This document shows positions 46,960 to 56,500 of a stretch of DNA of 64,000 nt, in pieces. Each line of letters starts with the position of its first letter. Position 1 is the stretch's first letter. Made by a program: the position numbers and the translations under genes. The stretch spans positions 370,151 through 434,150 of the forward strand of contig NZ_LMNG01000030.1 of the NCBI RefSeq assembly GCF_001423295.1. Reading direction: 5' to 3'. The notes under the pieces were generated by a model. The model was not told where the DNA came from. It made no database searches and saw nothing but the letters and a program-made list of their open reading frames with translations. This stretch comes from Methylobacterium sp. Leaf112. Its GTDB lineage: Bacteria > Pseudomonadota > Alphaproteobacteria > Rhizobiales > Beijerinckiaceae.

Positions 46960-47092
46960 CCGTTCCAATAGACCTTGCTCCAGTGGACCGTTCCACACCC
47001 CATGATTTTCCGTTCCAAGAAAATAGATTTGACTTTTGGAACGGACGGAGGCTCCATGTCTAAGATCCTAATGGAACAAAACGATTGGAACG
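46960..47092. repeat. Cluster of CCGTTCCA repeats, res-like site for the serine recombinase
   Basis: CCGTTCCA occurs directly at 46960, 46988 and 47010. Inverted copies follow at 47036-47044 (TTGGAACGG, exact 9-bp partner of 47010-47018), with TGGAAC again near 47072 and 47087. The cluster ends at the recombinase start codon. Such paired inverted sites are typical of resolvase crossover and regulatory sites; autoregulation is likely. Confidence 0.6.
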
Positions 47093-47099
47093 CCCCGCA

Positions 47100-47660
47100 A
47101 TGCTTATCGGCTACGCCCGCACGTCGACCCTGGAACAGGAAGCCGGCTTGGAGGCCCAGGTCCGCGACCTCACCGCCTTGGGGTGCACCAAGCTCTACAA
47201 GGAACAGGCCTCATCCGTTGGACCGCGCAAGGTGCTCGACGCGGCTATGGAGTTCGCGCGTGAGGGCGACACGCTTGTGGTCACGAAGCTCGACCGCCTC
47301 GCCCGGTCTGTCACGCACCTGGGCACGATCATCGCCGCTCTGGAGGCCAAGGGCGTGGCCCTGCGGATCGAGAACCTGGGCGTGGATACCTCGACCTCCA
47401 CTGGCAAGCTGATGCTGAACGTCCTCGGCGGCGTGGCGCAGTTCGAGCGGGAGATGATGCTGGAGCGCCAGCGCGAAGGTATCGCGAGGGCCAAGGGCGA
47501 GGGCGCTTACAAGGGCCGGAAGCCTACCGCACGCGCCAAGGCGGCCGAGATCAAAGCCCTGGCGGCTGAGGGCTTGAGCATGGCGGCCATCGCGGCGCGG
47601 CTCGGCATCGGTAAGGGCAGCGTACACCGCGCCCTCGCCCCTCAGGGCTCCACCCCGTAA
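47100..47660 (+). CDS. Serine recombinase (resolvase/invertase family)
   Basis: A 186-residue small serine recombinase. The catalytic Ser is S9 in LIGYARTSTLEQ. Conserved TKLDRLARSV, GKLMLNVLGGVAQFEREMMLERQREGI and a C-terminal helix-turn-helix (LSMAAIAARLGIGKGSVHRAL) follow. A TTG at 47085 would add five residues. It probably resolves multimers or inverts DNA in the element; GTTCCA repeats lie directly upstream. Confidence 0.93.
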   Translation: MLIGYARTSTLEQEAGLEAQVRDLTALGCTKLYKEQASSVGPRKVLDAAMEFAREGDTLVVTKLDRLARSVTHLGTIIAALEAKGVALRIENLGVDTSTSTGKLMLNVLGGVAQFEREMMLERQREGIARAKGEGAYKGRKPTARAKAAEIKALAAEGLSMAAIAARLGIGKGSVHRALAPQGSTP

Positions 47661-47661
47661 C

Positions 47662-47679
47662 GGAGCAACACGTTGCACG
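47662..47679. repeat. Dispersed palindrome, copy 4 (degenerate)
   Basis: GGAGCAAC-AC-GTTGCACG keeps the full right arm and 6 of 8 left-arm bases. It lies 45 bp upstream of the Rep-like gene start. Confidence 0.6.
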
Positions 47680-47723
47680 GGCCGACTCCAGCCCTGTGCA
47701 CTTACTAGAGCGGCACAACCCCT

Positions 47724-49283
47724 ATGAGCACCGAGACGCCTGCCGGACCGGCCTCACCCGTGAGAAAAAGAACACGACCAGAGAGCGAGACGTCGCGAAG
47801 CGGCGGCTCAGAGTCTTCCGAAGGCGTAGGGCACGGCGGATTGGCAAGGGGGGCCTTCCTTCAAGAAACCCATGGAGACAGTCAGACGTCGCGAAGCGGC
47901 GGCTGGAAGCCTTCCGGGGGCGTAGCGCACAGCGCCTCAGAACAGGAAGCGCCGCCCCGTTATTCCTTTGACGAACCCGGCCAACGGACTCTGCCACCTG
48001 TCCGGACACGCACGCGGCCGATCCTGAAGCGCCTGGACCCCGCAAGGGGCTTCGGCTTCCTCTTCGCTAGAGAGGACGCCCGGCACGATCACATCGAGGC
48101 TAACTTCACCGCGAAGGTGCGCGGCACGGCAGACGAGCTGAACACCGTCCTCCGCCGGCTGCGAGGCAGGGGGGGGCGCGGGCCGTTCAGCCTTCGTGAG
48201 AGGAACCGGACGAGCTGGCACCTCGACACCCGTCCTGGGGCCAGCCTCTTCGAGGCTCAAGGGACCGTGGAGGGTTCGCTAGAGCATGGCGTCCTCGTCC
48301 TGAGGCTACGCGTCCAGCTCAACCCGACCCGCTTCCTGGCGCACCAAGGCGACCCGAACCCCGGCGCCATCTCCCTGAAGCGCCCGCACGAGGCCTTGTA
48401 CCCTGATCCGGAGGTGGAAGCGCGGCTTTCCGCCCGCACACTCGACGGCGGAGACAACGTCCTCACAACGCCTGCGCAGGTGCCAGCGTTCGACAAGCGC
48501 GACCCATGGTGGGCGGGCATCCTGCGCACCTACACCGGCCACATCCGGAAGCTGATCGTCGACCTCCTGACGCCGACGGGCTCGCGGGCTCAGCTCGACC
48601 GTGCTGAGTTCGATGCGATCCGCACGGCCGAGGTTCAGCTCGAGTTCTACCACCCTGATGCGGTCTCCTGGGTCGCGAACTTCCGTAATGCCCTCAACGT
48701 CGCGGACGATGCCTCCGGAAGCCGCCTCTACCGAGGTGCGGAGGGGCAGCGGAACGCAGTGGCGGCGTACCTGGGTCTCACGAAGGACGCCCGCCTCAAA
48801 GTCTACGCCAAAGATGTGGGCAGAGTTCGTTTTGAGGTAGTCTTTAAAGGCGCCTCCCGTATTTCGCAGTTAGTCCTAAGGAATGGCCTATCGCCAAGTC
48901 ATGGCATCGCTGATAGATTTATTTGCCTCCGAGACGAGGCGGTAAAGCAGCTCCGAAAGGCATGGGGGAAGGTGATGCAGGTGACGCAAGAGACCGCCGC
49001 CACCGGCGACATGTTCGACTTCATGGCGCGGCTCAACAGCGGTGTCCCGGCCGAGAACCGCCGGACCATGCTGTCACTGCTTGGCAATCATCGCCGGCTC
49101 ACGGCCACGCCGTCGGCAGGGATCGCCCCTGAGCCCGTGTGTCGTGCTCTCGTCCGGGAAGGCATCTTGGTCCCTGCCGGGATCGTCACCCGTGGGCCCC
49201 GTCGGTACGCCTTGGCGCCGGAATGGTCCGAGATGTTCGACAGGCTGCTAGGCCGATCAGACGCCGTACGGTCGCTTCACTAG
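47724..49283 (+). CDS. Putative replication-initiator-like protein
   Basis: A 519-residue soluble protein. The first 80 residues hold a duplicated TSRSGG segment; the DNA AGACGTCGCGAAGCGGCGGCT recurs 94 bp apart at 47788 and 47882. The central part contains DARLKVYAKDVGRVRFEVVF, similar to the Y-x-K...RxE pattern of phage/plasmid gene II/X-type replication proteins. The C-terminus (ALVREGILVPAGIVTRGPRRYAL) looks like a winged helix. Position after the recombinase and next to the palindrome array fits a Rep. Family assignment is tentative. Confidence 0.5.
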   Translation: MSTETPAGPASPVRKRTRPESETSRSGGSESSEGVGHGGLARGAFLQETHGDSQTSRSGGWKPSGGVAHSASEQEAPPRYSFDEPGQRTLPPVRTRTRPILKRLDPARGFGFLFAREDARHDHIEANFTAKVRGTADELNTVLRRLRGRGGRGPFSLRERNRTSWHLDTRPGASLFEAQGTVEGSLEHGVLVLRLRVQLNPTRFLAHQGDPNPGAISLKRPHEALYPDPEVEARLSARTLDGGDNVLTTPAQVPAFDKRDPWWAGILRTYTGHIRKLIVDLLTPTGSRAQLDRAEFDAIRTAEVQLEFYHPDAVSWVANFRNALNVADDASGSRLYRGAEGQRNAVAAYLGLTKDARLKVYAKDVGRVRFEVVFKGASRISQLVLRNGLSPSHGIADRFICLRDEAVKQLRKAWGKVMQVTQETAATGDMFDFMARLNSGVPAENRRTMLSLLGNHRRLTATPSAGIAPEPVCRALVREGILVPAGIVTRGPRRYALAPEWSEMFDRLLGRSDAVRSLH

Positions 49284-49293
49284 GAGTCCCATT

Positions 49294-49311
49294 CGTGCAG
49301 CACGTTGCACC
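49294..49311. repeat. Dispersed palindrome, copy 5 (over a start codon)
   Basis: CGTGCAGC-AC-GTTGCACC, one mismatch per arm. It includes the GTG start codon (49295) of the downstream winged-helix gene, a position suited to repression of initiation or transcription. Confidence 0.65.
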
Positions 49312-49843
49312 AACTGCCCCCCTCGACGACTTCGCCTCGACGCTCCTAGCTCTGAACCGGACGCCTGCCGGGCTTTGGTCGATCCTCCTGCTCTCGGAGA
49401 TCGAACGCCTTCAGCGACGGGGCGTAGCGGCCAATCTCGATATGCTCGTGCGTGGCACCGGGCTCTCACGGACCCAAGTCTGGGGTGCGATCGTTGAGGC
49501 GGAGAGTGCCGGCTTGCTGCGAGCCAGGCTGATCCACCAGCATCGGATGGTCCACAAGCTCACGCCGGGAGGCCATGCTGCCTTGGACGAGGCCCGCACC
49601 ATCGTTGCGGCCCTGAACGGATATGACCAGGGACCGGTAACGATTGCCGGGGGTGGCACTCAGTGCCAGGGGGGACCGGTAAATCCTACCGGGGGTGATC
49701 AATTTGATCAGGGGGAGGTGCAAAATTTGCACCTGGGTAGTCAAAATGACCAGGGCGGAGCCCAGCCTCAAAACACAACTCAGGTCCGGTCTCGTGCCCG
49801 GACGAGAGACGGCCAAGGGCTCCACGTGGTCGGTACGGCCTAG
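49295..49843 (+). CDS. Winged-helix protein with palindrome-encoded C-terminal tail
   Basis: A 182-residue protein starting at GTG 49295, about 10 nt after AGGAG. Residues 20-95 form a winged helix (SILLLSEIERLQRRGVAANLDMLVRGTGLSRTQVWGAIVEAE). From about residue 110 the tail is Gln/Gly-rich and is encoded by a tandem series of different palindromes. In lambda, the origin iterons lie inside the O replication gene; by analogy this could be a replication protein carrying its own origin, but the palindromes here differ in sequence. Confidence 0.6.
   Translation: MQHVAPTAPLDDFASTLLALNRTPAGLWSILLLSEIERLQRRGVAANLDMLVRGTGLSRTQVWGAIVEAESAGLLRARLIHQHRMVHKLTPGGHAALDEARTIVAALNGYDQGPVTIAGGGTQCQGGPVNPTGGDQFDQGEVQNLHLGSQNDQGGAQPQNTTQVRSRARTRDGQGLHVVGTA
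49634..49750. repeat. Array of six non-identical palindromes with G-rich linkers
   Basis: Centres lie near 49642, 49661, 49684, 49703, 49725 and 49745, spaced 19-23 bp. Examples: TGGCACT-C-AGTGCCA (49654-49668), CCGGTA-N5-TACCGG (49676-49692), TGATCAA-T-TTGATCA (49696-49710), AGGTGCAAA-A-TTTGCACCT (49716-49734) and GTCA-AAA-TGAC (49740-49750). The first unit has one mismatch per arm pair. Linkers are mostly GGGGG-like. The arms differ from unit to unit while complementarity is kept. Confidence 0.85.
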
Positions 49844-50420
49844 GTCTGGACCTGCTTCAGCGGGACTGCTCAAAGGCAGCTTGCGACCCAACTCAGCCGC
49901 CGGGAGCGCTGCCGATGTCACTCCAAAGCGGTCATTCGTCGGCCTGCTGGCAACTTCAGCTTGGGGTGGTGAGCCGTCATAAGGTAGCGCCCGAAAGCCG
50001 ACGTTCGGCTATGCGCTCATGTCAGCCGTAGAACCCGGTCAATCTATGCCACGGAGTGGCCAACCCTGAACTAACCTTCCACCAGGTCCACTTAGTAACG
50101 GCTGATCAGTGGTCCTGACGCGTCGCAGGCGCGCAAGCGGATGGCTGATGGCTGTCGCACGGAAGGTTTGCGTCCGCTGGAGCCGGCATCAACGGCCTTG
50201 CAGCCGCCAAGGCGTTCCGCGATAGGGAACACTCCGTCAACCTGACCGAGCGAAGTCCCAACCTCGGGGACGTCGGGGCATTGATCTGTTTCGCTACAGA
50301 GCCCCCGTCCTGAACCAGGGGCGGTTTGCTCTTCCCGCGTCCGGTAAGCATAGCGATGCCTGTAATGGAACGGTGCTGGCGTGCTACGGGGTGCGCCCAT
50401 CTGCTTCGGACGAGAGTCGA
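49844..50420. other. Intergenic region before the type I R-M operon
   Basis: 577 bp with no gene I can support. Short open frames on both strands here have no ribosome-binding site and composition unlike neighbours. The hsd promoter is expected close to 50420. No clear repeat or hairpin with a T-run was found. Confidence 0.45.
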
Positions 50421-52256
50421 ATGAGTGGCACTGCTCTGTCATCCCTAATCTGGTCCGTGGCCGAGGTGCTGCGCGGGCCCTACAAACCACACGAGTACTC
50501 CAAGGTCGTGCTACCCTTCACAGTGCTGCGCCGCCTCGACTGCGTGCTGGCCCCGACCAAGGCCGCCGTCTTGTCGGAGAAAACGGCGAAGGAAGGTATG
50601 GGCATGAACCCGGAGCCGTTCATGCTCCGCGCTGCGAAGCAGACCTTCGTCAACACCTCCCCCTACGACTTCGCCAAGCTAATGGGCGATCAGGACAACA
50701 TCCGCCCCAACCTGGAGGGCTACCTCCAGGCCTTCTCGCCCGTGGTCCGCGACATCTTCGAGCGCTTCCGTTTTGCCGAGACTCTCGACCGACTCGCCAA
50801 GGCAAAACTTCTCTACAGGGTCGCCGAGAAGTTTGCGGGCATTGATCTTAGCCTGACCAAGATTAGCAACGAGCAGATGGGCCACGCCTTCGAGGAGCTC
50901 ATCCGTCGCTTCGCTGAGGTGTCGAACGAGAAAGCTGCGGAGCAGTACACGCCCCGCGATGCCATCGAGCTGATGGTGAACCTCCTCTTCATCGAGGACA
51001 CGGACGTGCTTACTCCGCGCAACCCTGTGGTGCGCCGCCTTTACGACCCTACGGCGGGGACGGGCGGAATGCTCTCCATGGCCGAGGAGTTCGTTCACGG
51101 TTTCAACAAGGCTGCCCGCTTCACGATGTTCGGCCAGGAACTCAACGACGAGGCTTATGCGATCTGCAAGGCCGACATGCTGATCAAGGGGCAGAACGTC
51201 GCGAACATCGTCCCGGGCGACACGCTGAAGGAGGACGGCCACGCGGGCGAGCACTTCGACTACATGATGTCGAATCCGCCCTACGGCTACGACTGGGACG
51301 ACGCGAAGGACGTAGTGGAGAAGGAGCGGCGCGATAAGGGCTACGCGGGGCGCTTCGGCCCCGGCCTGCCCCCGAAGTCCGACGGGCAGATGCTGTTCCT
51401 GCTCCACCTCGTTTCGAAGATGCTGCCTGCCCAGCAAGGCGGCAGCCGCATCGGCATCGTCATGTCCGGCTCGCCCCTGTTCACGGGGAGCGCGGGGTCG
51501 GGACCGTCGGAGATCCGCCGCTACCTGCTGGAAAACGACCTCGTGGAGGCCATCGTGGCCCTGCCCACCGAGATGTTCTTCAACACGGGCATCGCCACGT
51601 ATGTCTGGCTCCTGACGAACCGGAAGCCTGAGAACCGGCGCGGTCGGGTCCAGCTCATCGACGCGTCGGGTCAATCCGAGAAGATGCGCCGCTCGCTCGG
51701 GTTCAAGCGCAAGCGCTTGGGCGAGACTCACATTAAACGGGTCACGAAGCTTTTCGGCGATTTCGTCGAGGCTCGCTTGGCCACCATCACGGACAAGGAC
51801 GGCAAGACGGAGGAGAAGCTACTACTCGGCGACGCGCCCGAGCCCGTCGTCCCCGAGGGAGGGCGAGTACGAGTGGTGCCCGTCTCGCGTATCTTCCGGA
51901 ACGAGGCGTTCGGCTACCGCACGATTACGGTGGAGCGTCCTCTGCTTGGCGATGACGGCAAGCCCGTGCTGGGACAGAAGGGCAAGGGGAAGGGCAAGCC
52001 CGTTCCGGACACGGCCCGGCGCGACACGGAGAACGTGCCTTTGGGCGAGGAAGTGGGAGACTACCTGCGGCGCGAGGTGCTCCCTCACGCTCCTGGCGCA
52101 TGGATTGACGGGGAGAAGACCAAGGTCGGTTACGAAATCCCTTTCAGTCGCCACTTCTACATCTTCGAGCCGCACCGCTCGCTGGCGGAGATCGACGCGG
52201 ACCTAAAGCGGACCACAGACCGCATTCGAGCCATGCTGGACGGGTTGGCGGCATGA
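50421..52256 (+). CDS. hsdM: Type I restriction-modification DNA methyltransferase subunit HsdM
   Basis: The modification subunit transfers methyl groups to adenine in a bipartite site set by HsdS. The 611-residue protein has the N-terminal HsdM_N helical domain (LIWSVAEVLRGPYKPHEYSKVVLPF), the SAM motif DPTAGTGGML near residue 210 and the catalytic NPPYGYDW near residue 285. The start at 50421 (MSGTALSS) is the first plausible ATG. The stop overlaps hsdS (ATGA). Confidence 0.95.
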   Translation: MSGTALSSLIWSVAEVLRGPYKPHEYSKVVLPFTVLRRLDCVLAPTKAAVLSEKTAKEGMGMNPEPFMLRAAKQTFVNTSPYDFAKLMGDQDNIRPNLEGYLQAFSPVVRDIFERFRFAETLDRLAKAKLLYRVAEKFAGIDLSLTKISNEQMGHAFEELIRRFAEVSNEKAAEQYTPRDAIELMVNLLFIEDTDVLTPRNPVVRRLYDPTAGTGGMLSMAEEFVHGFNKAARFTMFGQELNDEAYAICKADMLIKGQNVANIVPGDTLKEDGHAGEHFDYMMSNPPYGYDWDDAKDVVEKERRDKGYAGRFGPGLPPKSDGQMLFLLHLVSKMLPAQQGGSRIGIVMSGSPLFTGSAGSGPSEIRRYLLENDLVEAIVALPTEMFFNTGIATYVWLLTNRKPENRRGRVQLIDASGQSEKMRRSLGFKRKRLGETHIKRVTKLFGDFVEARLATITDKDGKTEEKLLLGDAPEPVVPEGGRVRVVPVSRIFRNEAFGYRTITVERPLLGDDGKPVLGQKGKGKGKPVPDTARRDTENVPLGEEVGDYLRREVLPHAPGAWIDGEKTKVGYEIPFSRHFYIFEPHRSLAEIDADLKRTTDRIRAMLDGLAA

Positions 52257-53569
52257 AGCCCGGCACCTCTTTTCCGACTAAGCGGCTGAAGTGGATGGCG
52301 GACATCCGCCCGAGCGGGGTGGACAAGCACAGCGTCGAGGGGGAACCCGAGGTACGCCTGTGCAACTACACCGACGTCTACAAGAATGATCGAATCACCG
52401 ACGACATGCCGCTCATGGCCGCCACCGCGTCCGAGGACGAGGTGCGGCGGTTCTCCCTGCTGCCCGGGGACGTCATCATCACCAAAGATAGCGAGACCCC
52501 CGACGACATCGCCGTGCCGGCTGTAGTCACGGAGCCCCTGACCAACGTCATTTGTGGGTATCACCTGACGCTCCTTCGGCCCTTCCCGGGCACGGTTGGG
52601 CGATTCCTGTTCTGGTGCCTTAAGGCCGCGGAGGTGAAATCGCAGATGTCTCTCGCCGCTCAGGGCGTGACCCGCTTTGGCATCACCACCAGAGCCACAG
52701 CACGGGTGACCGTCCCGTGTCCCGACAAGGAGACGCAGCGCGCCATTGCAGACTTCCTCGACAGAGAGACGGCCAAGCTGGACGCCCTCGCCGCTGAGCA
52801 GGAAGCACTACTCGTGTTGCTGAAGGAGAAGCGGGCGGCAGACGCGTCCCAGTTCATTACCAAAGGGCTGAATTCCTCAGCCGAGATGAGGGAAAGCGGC
52901 GTACCCTGGATTGAATGCATCCCAAAGCACTGGAGCGTCATGCCCTTGATGCGTCTCGTGGATGAGGACCGCCCGATCATGTACGGCATTGTCTTACCTG
53001 GTGAGGACGTCGGCGCGGGCATCCCCATCGTGAAGGGCGGGAACGTGAAGCCGAGCCGTCTCAACCTCGCCAGCCTGGCGAGGACGACCCCCGAGATCGA
53101 GGCCCCCTATGCCCGTGCCCGTCTCCGAGCGGGCGACCTCGTCTACGCCATCCGGGGAACTATCGGCGACTGCGAACCGGTTCCGCCCGAACTCGAAGGA
53201 GCGAACATCACGCAGGATGTGGCGCGAGTGGCTCCACAAAAGGGCATTAACAGTTCCTGGCTTCGCCACGCACTCCTTTCCAAGCCCGTGCGTGAAGCCC
53301 TTGCCTGTGGCTCACTCGGAGCCGCCGTGCGGGGTGTCAACATCTTCGACCTGAAGCGAGTCCGTATCCCGGTCCCACCGCCCGAAGAACGCGATGCTAT
53401 CGCCCGCCTGCTCGATGCCGACGCGCGCGCGATAGACGATCTTGCTGCCGGAGCCCGGGCCAGCATTGCTCTGCTCCGCGAGCGCCGGGCCGCCCTGATT
53501 TCGGCGGCGGTGACGGGCCGCATCGACGTGCGCGTCGCCGCGGCCCGGGACCTTGAGGTGGCCGCATGA
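52253..53569 (+). CDS. hsdS: Type I restriction-modification specificity subunit HsdS
   Basis: HsdS carries two target-recognition domains joined by helical spacers. In the 438-residue protein the first TRD is about residues 8-160 and the second about 205-375. Conserved spacers are KETQRAIADFLDRETAKLDAL with LLVLLKEKRAA, and PPPEERDAIARLLDADARAIDDL with IALLRERRAALISAAVTGRI. Start and stop overlap hsdM and hsdR by 4 nt each. The target sequence cannot be read from the protein. Confidence 0.95.
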   Translation: MKPGTSFPTKRLKWMADIRPSGVDKHSVEGEPEVRLCNYTDVYKNDRITDDMPLMAATASEDEVRRFSLLPGDVIITKDSETPDDIAVPAVVTEPLTNVICGYHLTLLRPFPGTVGRFLFWCLKAAEVKSQMSLAAQGVTRFGITTRATARVTVPCPDKETQRAIADFLDRETAKLDALAAEQEALLVLLKEKRAADASQFITKGLNSSAEMRESGVPWIECIPKHWSVMPLMRLVDEDRPIMYGIVLPGEDVGAGIPIVKGGNVKPSRLNLASLARTTPEIEAPYARARLRAGDLVYAIRGTIGDCEPVPPELEGANITQDVARVAPQKGINSSWLRHALLSKPVREALACGSLGAAVRGVNIFDLKRVRIPVPPPEERDAIARLLDADARAIDDLAAGARASIALLRERRAALISAAVTGRIDVRVAAARDLEVAA

Positions 53570-56500
53570 CTATCCACCAGGAGAAGGCCTTCGAGGACGG
53601 CATCTGCGTGGCCATGTCGACCCGGGGCTGGCTCTATGAGCCGGGGGCGGCGAAGGACTACGACCGCACCCGCGCCCTGTATCTCCCCGACCTCCAGGCG
53701 TGGATGGAGGAGGCTCAGCCTGATGCTTGGGCGGCGCTGGAGAAGACGCATGGCGCGTCGGCGCTCGCTGTCCTAGCCGACCGGCTGCGTGCCGCACTGA
53801 ACAAGCAGGGCGTGCTGTCCGTGCTGCGCGACGGTTTCGACGTGATCGGCCTGAAGACCGCCCTCGCCGCCTGCCGCTTTCGCCCTGCCCTGGCCATGAA
53901 TGAGCTCCTTCAGGCGCAGTACGCCGCGAACCGCCTGCGCGTGGTCCGCCAGGTCCGCTATTCGCTAGCGGGCGAGGATTGTCTCGACCTCGTCCTGTTC
54001 CTAAACGGCATCCCCGTCGCCACGGCGGAACTGAAGTCGGCCTACACCCAATCGGTCGCCGACGCGGTGGATCAGTACCGCGAGGACCGCCCGCCTTACC
54101 CCAAGGGGGGCAGGCCCGAGCCGCTTCTGTCCTTCCCGGGCGGTGCTGCGGTCCACTTCGCAGTGTCCAACACCGCCGTCCGCATGTGCACGCGCCTGAA
54201 CGGACCGGGGAGCGTCTTCCTGCCCTTTGACCAGGGCAACGCGGGGGGCGCAGGCAATCCGCCGAACACGAACGGTGCGCCGACAGCCTACCTCTGGGAG
54301 CGGGTGTGGGAGCGCGACTCCTGGCTGGAAATCCTGGGCCGCTACCTGGTGCCGGTGAGGGACGATGCGAAGCGACTGAAGGACTGGATCTTCCCGCGCT
54401 TCCACCAGCTCGATGCGACCCGGAAGCTCGTTGCCGCCGTCCGAGCCGAGGGTGCGGGAGGACGCTTCCTCGTCCAGCACAGCGCGGGCTCGGGCAAGAC
54501 CAACTCCATTGCCTGGACCGCCCACTTTCTGGCCGACCTACACAATGGGGCGAGCAACAAGGTCTTCGACACGGTCCTGGTCGTCTCCGACCGCACGGTG
54601 CTGGACAAGCAGTTGCGTGAGGCCATCGAAGCGTTTGAGCGCACCAATGGCGTGGTCGCCGTGGTCACGGGCGACGGCGCGGCGAAGAGCCAGGAACTCG
54701 CTCAGGCCCTTGGGGCGGGGAAGAAGATTGTAGTCTGCACCATCCAGACCTTCCCCTTCGCGCTGGAGAAAGTGCAGGAACTCGCAGCTACGGCGGGCAA
54801 GCGCTTCGCCGTGATCGCGGACGAGGCGCATTCATCTCAGTCGGGCCGGGCCGCGTCGGACCTCAAGATGGTCCTGACCGCCGAGGAAATGGCGCAGCTC
54901 GAAGACGGCGGCGAGGTGAGCACCGAGGACATTCTCGCTGCCCGGATGGCCGCGCGCGCCTCCCAGGACAAGGCGGTCACCTTCATCGCCTTCACGGCCA
55001 CGCCCAAGGCTAAAACGCTGGAACTCTTCGGGCGGCTGCCCGACCCATCGAAGCCGCAGGACAAGGACAACCTGCCTGCGCCCTTCCATGTCTACCCCAT
55101 GCGACAGGCGATCGAGGAGGGCTTCATCCTCGACGTGCTGCGGAACTACACTGCCTACAAGATGGCCTTTAAGCTTACCCACAAGGGTGAGGAGATGGGC
55201 GAGCGGGAGGTGGAGGCGGGCGAGGCGCAGAAGCGTATTATGGGTTGGGTGCGCCTCCACCCCCATAACATCGCAGCGCGCGTGCAAATCGTGGTGGACC
55301 ACTTCCGGGAGAACGTCGCTCACCTGCTTGGCGGCCAAGCTAAGGCGATGGTGGTCACGGCGAGCCGCAGGGAGGCTGTGCGCTGGATGAAGGCGATGGA
55401 GGCCTACATCAAGCGTCGGAAGTATCCCATCGGGCTGCTCGTCGCTTTCTCGGGCGACGTGGACGACCCTGAGACCGGCTCCGGGCCGTTCAACGAGGCG
55501 ACGATGAACCCCGGGCTGAACGGGCGTGACATCCGCACGGCTTTCGGGACAGAGGAGTATTCGATCCTCCTCGTCGCCAACAAGTTCCAGACGGGCTTCG
55601 ACCAGCCCCTACTCTGCGCAATGTACGTGGACCGCCAGTTGGGCGGCATCCAGGCCGTGCAGACCCTGTCTAGGCTGAACCGCGCCTACCCCGGCAAGGA
55701 CACCACCTACGTGGTAGACTTCGTGAACGAGCCGAAGGACATCCTCGCCGCTTTCCGCCAGTACCACGACACGGCGGAGCTCGCGGACACGTCGAACGCG
55801 GATACGGTCCTGGACCTGCGAGCGAAGCTAGACGGCACGGCGCTCTACGACACGAACGAGGTAGAGGCCGTGGTGCGCGCTACAGTGCGGGCGGGAGGGG
55901 CGCAGGCGGGCCTAGACGCGGTGATCATCCCTGTCAGCCAGCGGCTGCTCATTCGCTATCGCGCGGCCCAGCAGGCTTTCGCTGCGGCGGACGAGGGCAG
56001 CGAGACGCGCAGGGCCGCACAAGACGAGATGGGATTCCTGCGGCAGTTCCGCCACGACCTCGGGGCCTACGTACGGGCCTACGAGTTCCTTGGCCAGATG
56101 TTCAACTACGGGCAGACCTACTTCGAGAAGCTCCAGGTCTTCGCCCGCCTGCTGCTGCCGCTACTGGAGTTCGGTAGGGAGCGCGACACGGTGGACATGT
56201 ACGCGCTCGCGCTGACCCATCACCGCATGCGCGACCTAGGGCAGCAGAAGATGAACCTCGGCGTGGGGGCCGCCGAGCCGCTGAAGCCGATGGGCGAGTC
56301 CGGGTCCGGCCAGCCCCAGGACAGGCACAAGATGCGCTTGGCAGAGATCGTGAAGGCCCTGAACGACCTCTTCGAAGGCGAGGTGACGGAGGGCGACGCG
56401 GTCACCTACGTCGACCAGGTCATCAAGGGTAAGATGATGGAGGACGAGGGTCTGCGCGCGCAGGCGATGGCGAACACGAAGGAGCAGTTCGCCAACTCGC

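Noticed and set aside
49634..49750. Could the palindrome array be a CRISPR array?
   Set aside because: Units are about 21 bp with different palindromes and no constant repeat or spacers, and there are no cas genes in the window.
49695..49982. 95-codon frame overlapping the palindrome array
   Set aside because: Out of frame with the winged-helix gene, no ribosome-binding site, Arg/Ser-rich shadow composition.
50092..50490. 132-codon minus-strand frame before hsdM
   Set aside because: Overlaps the hsdM start, lacks a ribosome-binding site and has no recognisable sequence.
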